From Basidiobolus ranarum (lineage: Eukaryota; Basidiobolomycota; Basidiobolomycetes; Basidiobolales): DNA of 24,022 bases. This document shows, piece after piece, positions 1 through 9,221 of the stretch (position 1 is the stretch's first letter; every line of letters begins with the position of its first letter). Position numbers and translations under genes: made by a program. The stretch lies in NCBI GenBank assembly GCA_040143965.1, contig JASJQH010000158.1, forward strand, positions 1-24,022, given 5' to 3'. Below the pieces are notes generated by a model that worked only from the letters and a program-made list of their open reading frames with translations, was not told where the DNA came from and did not search any database.

Positions 1-1025
1 CTGGGTGGTACACTTGGTGCTTCAGTGGTTGGTTCGCTAGGCGGTGCTCTTTGCGCATCGCTTGGTGCTTCGCTTGAGGGTTCGCTGGGTGGTACACTTG
101 AGGGTTCGCTTGAAGTTTCACTGGGTGGTACACTTGGCGCTTCACTGGATGGTTCGCTAGATGGTGCGCTTGAGGCTTCACTGGATACTTCTCTTGAGGC
201 CTCACTAGATGGTTCGCTGGATGGCGCTTTCGATGCTTCACTAGATGGTTCGCTGGATGGCGCGTTCGATGCTTCACTAGAAGGTTCGCTAGATGGTGCG
301 CTTGAGGCCTCACTAGATGGTTCGCTGGATGGTGCGTTCGATGCTTCACTAGAGGGTTCGCTAGATGGTGCGCTTGAGGCCTCACTAGATGGCTCGCTGG
401 GTAGTGCACTTGGTGCTTCGCTTGAGGGTTCGCTAGAGGGTGCGCTTGAGGCTTCACTGGATGGTGTGCTTGAAGCTTGGCTAGATGGCTCACTTGAGGT
501 CTCACTAGACGGTTCGCTGGATGGCGTGTTCGATACTTCACTAGAGGGTGCGCTTGAGGCCTCACTGGATGGTGTACTTGAGGCTTCACTAGATAATTCG
601 CTGGATGACGCACTTATAGTTTCACTAGATGATCCAATGGACAAAGGGACACCAGGTGTGGTAGAAGTGTGGAAAGTAGAAGTTACTATAGTAGAGAACT
701 GCTGCAAATTGGTTGACGTACTCAATTGAGTAACCGTTAGAGTGGTTGTAGTTTGATAAGTATCACTAGCCACGATATTTATCATATTCGAAATAGTCTC
801 TGTTAAGGCGATAACAGTGTTTGTGCTAGTTGCACGATAAACAAGTTTTTTTCCGTGGAGAGTCTTTGTAACGGGATAGATTTCTGGCTGAATGACCTTG
901 ACTCCATGAACCTCTTGTCTTTCAATACCAACTGCCTCATCTGCCCATCTTCGTTGGATGGGTGAGGAATGGGACACTAGTGTGAGCGATGCTAAAACAG
1001 CCACAAGTAAGGCTTTGGAGATCAT
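1..1025 (-). CDS. Secreted Ser/Pro/Glu-rich repeat (mucin-like) surface protein, partial (C-terminus beyond window)
   Basis: Reading the minus strand from the ATG at 1025-1023 gives 341 codons without a stop up to the left edge. The first ~20 residues (MISKALLVAVLASLTLVSHS) form a signal peptide. A dibasic RR at residues 25-26 is a possible Kex2-type processing site. Residues ~27-130 are a Thr-rich stretch with no domain I recognise. From about residue 130 on, the protein is a degenerate 4-residue tandem repeat of the SSEP/SSEA/SSAP kind (12-nt DNA unit), as in heavily O-glycosylated cell-wall or surface proteins. The opposite strand is also open over 25-729, but only because the 12-nt unit keeps frame; it starts at GTG and has no signal peptide. 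Function is unknown; a wall or adhesin-like role is inference. A GPI signal, if any, lies outside the window. Confidence 0.75.
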   Translation of the reverse strand, partial: MISKALLVAVLASLTLVSHSSPIQRRWADEAVGIERQEVHGVKVIQPEIYPVTKTLHGKKLVYRATSTNTVIALTETISNMINIVASDTYQTTTTLTVTQLSTSTNLQQFSTIVTSTFHTSTTPGVPLSIGSSSETISASSSELSSEASSTPSSEASSAPSSEVSNTPSSEPSSETSSEPSSQASSTPSSEASSAPSSEPSSEAPSALPSEPSSEASSAPSSEPSSEASNAPSSEPSSEASSAPSSEPSSEASNAPSSEPSSEASKAPSSEPSSEASREVSSEASSAPSSEPSSEAPSVPPSETSSEPSSVPPSEPSSEAPSDAQRAPPSEPTTEAPSVPP

Positions 1026-1664
1026 GGTGGGGTTGTTTTGATAGTGATCGTTAAAGAAATAACTGGAGTTATGGTCAAGTTAACCGTCGGGAATTTATAT
1101 GGGTTGACTTTTTTCATAAGTACAACTGCGACCTGCATGATTTCTATCCAAGTATTCAATAATAGCATCCTGCCGTTGAGAGAGGCAGTATTTTTGTGCT
1201 GGTAAAGAGGCTAGAGTGGCAGATTCAACTATGTTTGGGTCAATGTTGATACAGATATGCTAAAAATAATTCCAACAAGAGCAGTTATCTAATCTACTCC
1301 ACAGCCACAGTCACTGCACCCGCAATCCACAACTCACTCCATCTACAAATAGATACAATTGTTTAGAGTTTCAGTCGCCAATCATAAGTGAAGTAATCGT
1401 AACATCCATGGTAAGAGATATTTTTAACTTGTGCCAATTGAGGGTTGGCATCCAGAAGGATATTTACCGGTGTCTACCTAGATTGCATCACTAGGGTTAC
1501 ATCATATCGCGATTGCATGCAACGCAGGTAGTTACCTGGTAAGAACAACCTCGATTCTATAATACTTCGGAGTATTATGCTGTAGCCATGCTTAAAAACT
1601 CTCATGCATAAATATGTAGCAGTTATTGGCGATCATCATAGCAAATATGGTCGTAATGCGCGGC

Positions 1665-1680
1665 TAGGGTTAGGGTTAGA
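1665..1680 (+). repeat. Interstitial telomere-like tract (TTAGGG-type, ~2.5 units)
   Basis: The sequence TAGGGTTAGGGTTAGA carries two full TTAGGG periods plus a partial one. It lies ~400 bp upstream of the carrier ATG. It may be a telobox-type binding site or a scar of telomere-like DNA insertion. A similar tract recurs at 5517-5532. Confidence 0.75.
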
Positions 1681-1979
1681 GTTCAGTTTTGACATTCTCT
1701 TTGGTGAGATATTTGGCAATCATGAGTCATGATGCTTTCCAAAAAGTGTCTAATCTACTGCCGAAAACGTAAGGAACGGGTCTATATTGAAAACGTAATG
1801 TAAATAGGTTGGCACTGCACTTGCCGAAATTTGAATCTGTACTCTCAAGTAACGATTTACCAACCTCTTTTGACACCTATCAGATTTCTTGGGGGTGAGG
1901 TTCTAATTGGATGTGAGGAGGGGAGGGGGAGTTGTACAATTAAATATTTATGTCATGTCCTCGTGAACCCTACTGCTAC

Positions 1980-1987
1980 TATATTTA
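1980..1987 (+). promoter_or_regulatory. TATA-like element upstream of the carrier gene
   Basis: TATATTTA lies about 80 bp before the carrier start codon at 2066. Its position fits a core promoter, but the assignment rests on the motif alone. Confidence 0.35.
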
Positions 1988-2065
1988 TGCAACGCTCTGT
2001 TAAATAGATATTTCGGAATTTCTTTCTCTTGTTTACCTAGTTTGCATATCTTCAAGTTCTACACC

Positions 2066-3425
2066 ATGACTACCAAACAAACCACACCCGTCGTCTCTCA
2101 ACAACGTAATTATTGGTTACTTTATTTTTTGGAATTCTTACTTACGTACTTTGTTTTTTAGCTCTTCCGTTTCATCTCCAGTTCGTGGCTGGTGCCGTTG
2201 CTGGTGTCAGTGAGATCTTGACCATGTATCCTCTAGATGGTATGTACCGCATATACCTTTTAAAAAAAGAAAAGTAAATTTAAGGTTTCCCCTCTGTCAA
2301 GTCGTCAAAACTAGGTTCCAGTTACAAGTTGGAAAAGGTGGTGCTGAAGGTTACACTTCTATTGTTGATTGCTTCAAGAAAATCATCAAGACCGAAGGGT
2401 ATGTATATCTCCTCAAGTTCTTTCCTTTTTCCTTTAGTAACTTAGCATACTATCCAGTTTTGGACGTTTGTATCGCGGTATCATTCCACCTGTAATGGTT
2501 GAGGCTCCTAAGCGTGCTGTCAAATTTGCCACCAATGAACAATACAGTATTATGTATAAGAACCTCTTCGGAATGCCAAAGATGACCCAATCTTTGTCTA
2601 TTCTTACCGGAGTTAGTGCTGGTGTTACCGAAGCCTTTCTTGTTGTTTCCTTTGAGCTTGTAAAAATTCGTCTACAAGACAAAAGCAGTGTAAGTTATTC
2701 ATTTATAATGCAAATTGAATAGTTCATTGATGCTAACTTTTTAATATTATAGGCTGGTAAATACACAGGAACGATGGATTGTGTTAGAAAAATTCTTGCT
2801 CAAGAAGGTAGAGTTTAAAGTTTGTCTGTTTATCTTTTAAAGAGATGAGGAATTAAAGTCAATGTCGTTTCTTCTTTTTATCATAGGTCCTCTCGCTTTC
2901 TTCAAGGGATTGGAGGCCACTATTTACCGTCATGCGTTCTGGAACGGTGGTTATTTCGGTGTTATTCACGGAGTTAGAACGGCACTTCCTGAAGCTGAAG
3001 TAAGTGCAGTTATTTATAAAGAATCTGGGTTCGCGCAAGTCCCTAAATACTAAATGCACACTTTCATAGACTAAACAAGGTGAACTACTTCGCAACTTTA
3101 CTGCTGGTGCCATTGGTGGTACAGCCGGTACCCTCCTTAATACACCCTTCGATGTAGTCAAGACTAGAATCCAAAACCAAGCTCCTGGATCGGTTGTGAA
3201 GTATAATTGGACTTTCCCAGCTCTCAAAACCATCTACATGGAGGAAGGGTAAGCAAATATTCAGATGACTTGTAGCAATGTCCATATGAGCTAATTCTTT
3301 TTCGTAGTTTTGGCGCCTTATACAAAGGATTCGTTCCCAAGGTCTTGAGATTAGGACCAGGTGGTGGTATCTTACTGGTCGTTTTCGATCAAGTTAGCAC
3401 CATCTTACGAAAGAACTTCATGTAA
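2066..3425 (+). CDS. ODC1: Mitochondrial 2-oxodicarboxylate carrier (SLC25A21 / Odc1-type)
   Basis: Eight exons (2066-2105, 2162-2239, 2302-2398, 2458-2689, 2753-2807, 2887-2999, 3070-3248, 3308-3425) join in phase to 303 residues, the usual mitochondrial carrier length. The product has the three-fold carrier architecture with signature motifs YPLDVVKTR, SFELVKIR and TPFDVVKTR, each followed ~25-30 residues on by an EGFGxLYKG-like element. The C-terminal stretch LRLGPGGGILLVVFDQV is characteristic of the 2-oxodicarboxylate carrier group, which exchanges 2-oxoadipate and 2-oxoglutarate across the inner mitochondrial membrane in lysine metabolism. An oddity is that the second motif has Ser where Pro is usual. 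All seven introns (56-79 nt) are GT..AG. The start lies in ACACCATGAC. Family is near certain; the exact substrate is by homology. Confidence 0.93.
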
Positions 3426-3773
3426 ACAGCAATTATAGATACATCTACCATACCATAGCCATAGCCATAACCACAGCCATGCATTCCCCAAAAGTAGATT
3501 GAAGTCCAAGATAATAAAACATTCTTAAATCATTCGATATGAAACCATCAAACATAGCTTTATTTAGTATTGTATGCAACAAGTACATCAATCGATGCAG
3601 TAAGTTAGAGATGAAAGATTCCTTAGTTAGTTTCAAACATTCATCAGTAACGCTCGGAATTAGCAGTTGGCTTGGCTCAAATGTATTTACGATATAAGCT
3701 GAACCATCATCCCCACTGTTAGTCTTGAGCTCTTAATCCTTAACCCTTAACTCGGATCCTTCACCTTAAATCC
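3426..3773. other. Intergenic region after the carrier gene
   Basis: This is the carrier 3' flank plus the promoter of the metalloprotease. A short CCATAG-type hexamer repeat (about 4 degenerate copies) occupies ~3453-3481 just after the carrier stop. An AATAAA-like sequence is near 3512. I see no gene. Confidence 0.45.
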
Positions 3774-5190
3774 ATGATTAAAGCCACCACGATCTTCTTG
3801 CTTGCTTACATGATACTAGAGGGAGCAGGGGTTCCTTTAGATGACATGAGTTCGGAGAGTTTATGTTATGAACACTCGCATCCATCGGACCCTAGCTATA
3901 TCTCCCCAGTAGAGTGCCTTCTCTCATCGAAAGAAACCACCAAGTATTCTGGTGAATTCGATAAGGATCGATCAGCAATGAGATTAGCTTCTTTTAAATG
4001 TACCGAAAGTCCAGCTGCGTGTAAGAAAGCTGAAGCTACATTTCAGATAGCTTTTGACATTCTGAGCAACGTAATAGAGTTTAAACGCCCCGTAGATGTT
4101 AGAGCTTCGTATGTGAATTATTGTAGAGACATGCAATGGTGTCGTTCGTCACTCCTAGGTAGGTACCAGAGTCGCCATCATAAAAATAGTCACACTAACC
4201 GTTCTTTGTAGGCTACGCTGGCCCAGCCAGAAGTATCAAATTGAAAGGAACCGATGGAAAACGTCGATTATATCCACAGGCACTAGTCAAGCAAATGAAC
4301 TTATCGGAGGTCCCAAAATTCAATGGAGTTGATATTCAAGCCACCTTTAACTCCGAAGCAAGATTCTGGTTTCAAGTGGTAAGAAAACCAATGAACATGT
4401 CCATGCACACATCGTAATATCTGACAATTACATCGTTTAGGACTCAACCCCCATTAAACGCGGGCAATACGACTTTCTCTCAGTCATTCTTCATGAATTG
4501 ATTCATGGCTTGGGATTTACGACCCAATGGAATAACTACTCCAAGCTCGGCTTAACACCGAGACCTAACTTCAAGAGCTCAAGAAATGGTGGTACAAAGT
4601 TTGTCGGGTTCACCGAGAATGCATTCGATCAATATCTAGTGGAAATCCCTACCATGAGAAACCTCACGGAAATCTCCGATAAGATGAGTAAAAAGCTTTC
4701 ACAACAGCACGAAGCCACCTCAAAATCAGGGATCTTCAGGAAGTTTCAAGATACCGCAGAGTCCCAATTCCCAAAGGATCTGTTGAAAGCCGTCACCCAA
4801 CCTAAAACCATTGCATTCCTGCCCAAGAATGCCAACGGCCCTAAAGATCTGATCTTCTTGGAAACCTCTATACGCAGATTCACTCAGGGTAGCTCACTCT
4901 GCCACTTGGATTATCGAAGCAATCTAAACTCACCAGACTTTGTGATGAAATACAAGAGTGGCCCTGGCTCAATCCAAGCCAAATTGAACCAAGTCAAATT
5001 AGGCAAATACTCACCCCTTGGTCCGAAGCTAATTGATATTCTAGAAACCTTGGGATATACAATTAACCCAAATCCCAAACCATTGTCAGAGATTCTTCCA
5101 AACTGGAGAGCAGTGACCAATACCGCCCAAGGCTACCAACACGACCAGGAATCAGATGACAACTCGTCCGATCAGTTCTTTTTGTGGTGA
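3774..5190 (+). CDS. Secreted zinc metalloprotease, HExxHxxGF zincin with leishmanolysin-like ligand spacing
   Basis: Three exons (3774-4158, 4212-4378, 4441-5190) give 433 residues. The N-terminus is a signal peptide (MIKATTIFLLAYMILEGAGV). Exon 3 encodes HELIHGLGF at residues 202-210: His202 and His206 would bind zinc and Glu203 would be the catalytic base. The compact metzincin third His does not follow. Instead a CHLDY element places a candidate third ligand at His339, and a Met at 353 (DFVMK) sits like a Met-turn. That spacing recalls leishmanolysin-type (M8) enzymes, where an insertion separates the third His from HExxH. Paired Cys in the N-terminal part suggest a secreted disulfide-bonded protein, and NLS, NLT and NSS sequons are present. 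The substrate is unknown; a role in nutrition or host interaction is inference. M8 membership is tentative. Confidence 0.82.
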
Positions 5191-5291
5191 AGTATTCTAT
5201 GCGGCAGTAGTCAACTGTATGTTGTGTAGTTCAACTAATACCAATGATTTATTTACACGAGCTATTAGTAGAAGGATTATTGACAGGACAT

Positions 5292-5337
5292 TAGTGCTCA
5301 AGAATGTAAAACCCTAGTGCTCAAGGATGTAAAACAG
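5292..5337. repeat. 23-bp imperfect direct repeat, 2 copies
   Basis: Units TAGTGCTCAAGAATGTAAAA+CCC (5292-5314) and TAGTGCTCAAGGATGTAAAA+CAG (5315-5337) are adjacent and differ at three or four positions. The function is unknown. Confidence 0.8.
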
Positions 5338-5460
5338 TAACCAAATATTCTTGATATCTATTTAAGATTAATTTAAATTCCTTTCTTGATAAATTCTCTC
5401 GATACATAATCTCCTCCACATGATGCTTGCCATCAAAGTACTGCGTTAATCTATATAGAA

Positions 5461-5490
5461 TGAGAGTGGGTCAGTGAGAGTGGGTTAGGG
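5461..5490. repeat. 14-bp direct repeat grading into a TTAGGG unit
   Basis: TGAGAGTGGGTCAG (5461-5474) is followed directly by TGAGAGTGGGTTAG (5475-5488), and the second copy continues into GGGTTAGGG. The G/T-rich strand bias resembles degenerate telomeric DNA. Confidence 0.75.
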
Positions 5491-5516
5491 CGTGTTAACC
5501 AGATGCGTGTTGCATG

Positions 5517-5532
5517 TTAGGGTTAGGGTTAG
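5517..5532 (+). repeat. Interstitial telomere-like tract (TTAGGG-type, ~2.5 units)
   Basis: TTAGGGTTAGGGTTAG lies just past the NPR3 stop codon. It is nearly identical to the tract at 1665-1680 and within 30 bp of another TTAGGG at 5485-5490. Confidence 0.8.
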
Positions 5533-5537
5533 ATGAG

Positions 5538-7270
5538 TTACCTTTGAAAAAGAGATGCAACCTCTCGAGGCTGTGAGGATGCCAACCTTTTCAGCCAGTC
5601 TCTTTCAACATCAGTGGCTTGTTCAGAGCCAGAGATTAATGAGTATGTCGAAGAGGCAACTAGCTCAGTGCTCATATCATGCTGAAGCTCTTCCAGTTCT
5701 TCCACGTTGTAGCCCAACTTGATGTGTTTGGGAATCATCAGATATATATAGGTGTGTAGCTGGATTACCAGATCTTTTTTGAGCAGATGAACCAACGCCT
5801 CAATGTACACCGATCTCTGCTCTTTGCTGGGGATGATCGATGAGTAGGCTTTGGGAGTCGAGAACGAGGACATCAGAGTAAATAGGTCCAATTGTGGAAA
5901 ATCCAATTGGAAATGCTCTGCAACTGTTGAAATACTAAGAAATCCAAACAAAACTGCTTAGTACACTGCTCTCTAGACATATTCTAGTCTTTAGCTTACT
6001 TGCTGAAATTCGCACGTGGTGGTATAACGTACACATTTCGAATGCTAATGGCATCAATTAATTTGGCCTTTCTCCAGTAAATGAGGTGAGCAGCCAAGCG
6101 ATATATCTGTGCTAAAGAACAATCAATGACTTCGTGTAACTCGGCAAGACTATGCTCAAAAGAGATTAACTGGGGTGGTTCAATGGGTTTTTGTAGGGAT
6201 TACTACCTTTTAGTGGGCGTCAGAGCTTTGATGAACTGGATCAGAGTAGGGGAGGAGTCGAATGGCATCTCACTCAACAACTGCTCCGAGTTCTCCAAAA
6301 GTAACAAAGTATGATAGGGTCTCAAGACTGGGTAATGCTCATACTGATACTCAGTACTTTCGGTGTCTTCATCTTCCAGAAAATTCGGAGATGTTTTCGG
6401 CAAATACGGGGGAATTTGTAAAGATAAGCTAATGTAATTGTTCACCTCTACTTGGGCCACTGATTTGGTTTTAACCGCATAGTAAATTCGAGCAATATCT
6501 CTTGCTAGAGAGCTCTGAGCTAACACTCGGCCCATTAACTCGTCATATCCAAATTCAACTAAACCGTTCAAAATTCATGTTACTTTATGGTCTTTCAACA
6601 TAATTCAAAATATCCCCCTACTGTTCGTTCCAGCCTCGTCCGTCAACGTCATTATCCGGTCCGCTTCCTGACGAACATACCCGCATCGTATTTGCTCATA
6701 TCTTAATGCGGCAGTGAATTTGGTAATGACATGGTTATACAAATCATCTACTTCTCGATTTAGGTCCAAAGCAGCTGGTTCCATAACAAACACAAGATGG
6801 AACATGGTTACTTGGGAAACTGGAGTATTAATATTCCCTTGTTGTTCGCCACCTGGAGAATACTCTGGAGAACTAAATTCCCCTTTGACTCCATTTTTAC
6901 CATTATCGGATATGCTTTCGTTACGTTTAGAGAGATTTCGTACTATCAAAGTAGGGTGACCGACAAAAGTAAGTTCATCTATGGTTAACTGAAAACGTGA
7001 ATCACACAAAGAAGCCTTCGGAGATAATATATCTGCTAGTAAATGGGGCTCATAGCCGAATAGATTCTCTGCTAACCAGTTACGTCGTGCTTCCGAAACA
7101 TCGGGATTACTAACTGAAAGTCGTTTAAAACTTGACTGAATGTTATCTCCAAAATCCGGGGGAATCTCGTTACGTTCAGCATTTGAAACGGAATTCTTTG
7201 GGTATCTAAAGACGAAATGATGACCTCTACTTGAGTTCACAATTAAAAGTATAGCTAACAAAGAGGGCAT
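5538..7270 (-). CDS. NPR3: Nitrogen permease regulator 3 (Npr3/NPRL3), SEACIT/GATOR1 subunit
   Basis: Four minus-strand exons (7270-6622, 6558-6207, 6149-6000, 5934-5538) join in phase to 515 residues. The N-terminus has the NPRL3 longin-type start, a hydrophobic strand followed by SSRGHHFVFRYP. A later FHLVFVMEP strand and the ALRYEQIRCGYV helix also match. The middle carries RPYHTLLLLE, and exon 3 the winged-helix segment SLAQIYRLAAHLIYW. The C-terminus is the helical FPQLDLFTLMSSFSTP region. Npr3 pairs with Npr2 in the GAP complex that restrains TORC1 on the vacuole or lysosome when amino acids are scarce. Exon 3 uses the TAG acceptor at 6151-6150; the nearby upstream CAG would give a stop. 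Introns are 57-65 nt. It is divergently transcribed from the RAD51D-like gene, 220 bp away. Confidence 0.92.
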
Positions 7271-7490
7271 GTTAGACTGTAAAAGTCAATAAAAAACCGT
7301 GGTATTCGAAGTAATCCGTTTATTCAGCATAAATTCATTTAATAATCGAGAAATTTATATTCTAAATCGATAATCCCAGTCTCGGTTTCGAATACAACTT
7401 CAGTATTCGATTTATTGATGTGCCATGGATGTGTTGAAACATTACTACTGGTTTGTTGCTGTTTTGTTGATTCGTGACTTCAACTAAAAT
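7271..7490. promoter_or_regulatory. Shared divergent promoter, NPR3 / RAD51D-like
   Basis: Only 220 bp separate the two start codons. The AT-rich stretch contains TATTCGA three times in both orientations (7303-7309, 7388-7394 reversed, 7404-7410), which may be binding sites. No clear TATA box is seen. Confidence 0.4.
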
Positions 7491-8999
7491 ATGACTCTCT
7501 TAACTTCCTTGGAATTTGAAAACTTTGAAAAAGACCAGTTAGAGTCATATCTAACACAACTTCAGGCCATAGGAATTAAAAATGGTAATTTTGATTCAAG
7601 TCAACTTTTCAAAATGTCTGCTTTCAATCTAGATTCAACTTTTCTTTAGAACAGGATTTCTTGCTAGCTGAGTTTAGCACTTTGCTAAGTAAAACTAAAA
7701 TTCCCGTTAATGTAAGACGGATACCTTTAAACTGGTTACTTCAGCTCCATAACTTAGAAAAACTAGTCTTTAAGACAGATTGAAACTCAGATCTTAAACT
7801 CAAGTCACGTAGACTGTCAATTAGCCAGTGAATTATTTGTTAAAGAGAACTCCAGTCGATTTACTTTAAGTACCGGAAGTAAAAGGTTGTTGAATTCAAC
7901 CCTGTCAAAGTGACGCGCTCGTAGTAACCAAGCTTTTAGGATAGATCAGTTATTAGGAGGAGGCTTCATATCACGAGAAATAAATGAAGTGAGTGGACCA
8001 CCAGGAGCAGGCAAGACTCAAGTACAGTGCAATTGTTATTGGGTTGTTCAAAAGAGGTCAACTCACGGTTTCTTGTGCAATAGCTTGCTTTACAAATGAC
8101 CGGCTTGATTTTAGTGCAAGATCCCTCAGCGTGTGTTATCTATCTAGATATCAGCCGGAATTTCTGCTTGCGACGAATAAATGAGATAATTCACCATAGA
8201 GGATATATTGAGGTAGATTAACATCGAATACCTATGCACCCAAAATCTTTCTAAGCTACCCCTTAGACAGACATAGAGGTACTAGCAACACGTATAAAAT
8301 ACTCACAATGCAACGATGTATATTCCTTCATGGATTACCTGGAGACAATCACCATCCAACTAAAGAAATGGGTAAATCTATGCAATAACAAAACGCGTCT
8401 TTTCTCTGGTCTGACAGTCATCTCTAGAACAATACCAAACTGCTGGTCATTGACTCCATAACCAGCATATTTTCACCAATCCTAGGCGTAGCATACATCA
8501 AAGGTAAAATATAGGTGACTTTCAGGTAGATATCTAGTTACGGCTGACGGGATTCTTTTCAGGTCGAGCTATGATGTATTCTGCAATCAGAACGCTTCAA
8601 CAACTGGCACAGGAGCACAATTTGGTGGTACTGGTAAGAGATAGTAACCACCATAGTGTGGAAGATCATAGTATATTTAACCAATTTCACAGATAATTAA
8701 CTCCGCAGTTGGTAACCACCGAAACCTGGAAAGAAGCACTCTGAATAAAGCGAACACTAAACCGGCGCTAGGGAGTGCTTGGTCCAATCTTCCATATACT
8801 CAAATATTTCTATCGCGAAATCAGGAATTAATCGAGTACGACAAATATCGAAGAACGACTATAGATTGCCAAATTCTCAAATCACACCGATCGGTTAGTG
8901 AATTCAACTTCTCCTGTTGTATTCTCTGCTAACCCCAAATTATATTAGGACATAGGGTCAATGGCTAAAGTTGAATTATCTCAAGCAGGAATATATTGA
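7491..8999 (+). CDS. RAD51D: RAD51D-like RecA-family recombination ATPase (RAD51 paralog)
   Basis: Ten small exons (7491-7584, 7650-7711, 7791-7885, 7940-8021, 8084-8212, 8267-8371, 8428-8503, 8563-8633, 8693-8893, 8949-8999) join in phase to 321 residues, close to the length usual for RAD51D. Residues 1-80 fit a small N-terminal helical domain. Next come LSTGSKRIDQLLGGG and the Walker A GPPGAGKT (103-110) leading into QLALQ. An IYLDIS strand follows. Walker B is LLVIDS (Asp198), followed by SPILG, a RAD51D-like feature. Near the end come KPALGSAW and a DIGS segment. RAD51 paralogs assist Rad51 filament assembly in homologous recombination. Introns are 54-79 nt; donor GTTGTT (7886) and acceptor 8083 are weaker but needed to keep frame. 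RAD51D is my best paralog choice; another paralog (Rad55/57, XRCC2) is less likely. Confidence 0.85.
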
Positions 9000-9221
9000 C
9001 TAAGTAATCCTCTTGCAAGTACCGAGAATCAGTGTGCCTCTATAATAGCCATATAAACCATATAATTCAAATCGATTGAATCGGACACCTAGCATTGTCC
9101 TGAGTTAGCATAACCAGACGAGACCAGCGTCCATATAGTAAATACATAAAGAGTAGATAGAGCAATGACTTGAGGAATCATTTAATTTAGAGTTATTTAC
9201 ATAAATATCTTAACGTAGCTT

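Larger units (their letters stand above)
1026..2065. other. Divergent intergenic region between repeat protein and carrier gene
   Basis: About 1.04 kb separates two divergent start codons. I find no coding exon with support. It holds a (TTAGGG)-type tract at 1665-1680, an 8-bp perfect inverted repeat at 1559-1578 with a TCGG loop, CCAAT-like motifs, a G-rich purine tract near 1914-1931, and a TATA-like element at 1980-1987 before the carrier. It presumably contains both promoters. Confidence 0.5.
5191..5537. other. Repeat-containing intergenic region between convergent genes
   Basis: The metalloprotease (+) and NPR3 (-) converge here. The region carries a 23-bp direct repeat, a 14-bp direct repeat and TTAGGG-type tracts, each listed separately. 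It has no open frame of note. Confidence 0.5.

Noticed and set aside
25-729. 234-codon + strand frame rich in SLDGSLDGALEAS repeats
   Set aside because: Antisense shadow of the 12-nt repeat. It begins at GTG and lacks a signal peptide, while the minus strand has an ATG, a clear signal peptide and a longer continuous frame.
2859-3285. Minus-strand frames of 66-124 codons across the carrier gene
   Set aside because: They overlap well-supported carrier exons antisense and cross its introns; no family resemblance.
7993-8184. 63-codon frame across the RAD51D-like Walker A region
   Set aside because: It reads through an intron (8022-8083) in the wrong frame; the in-phase spliced product matches the RecA fold.
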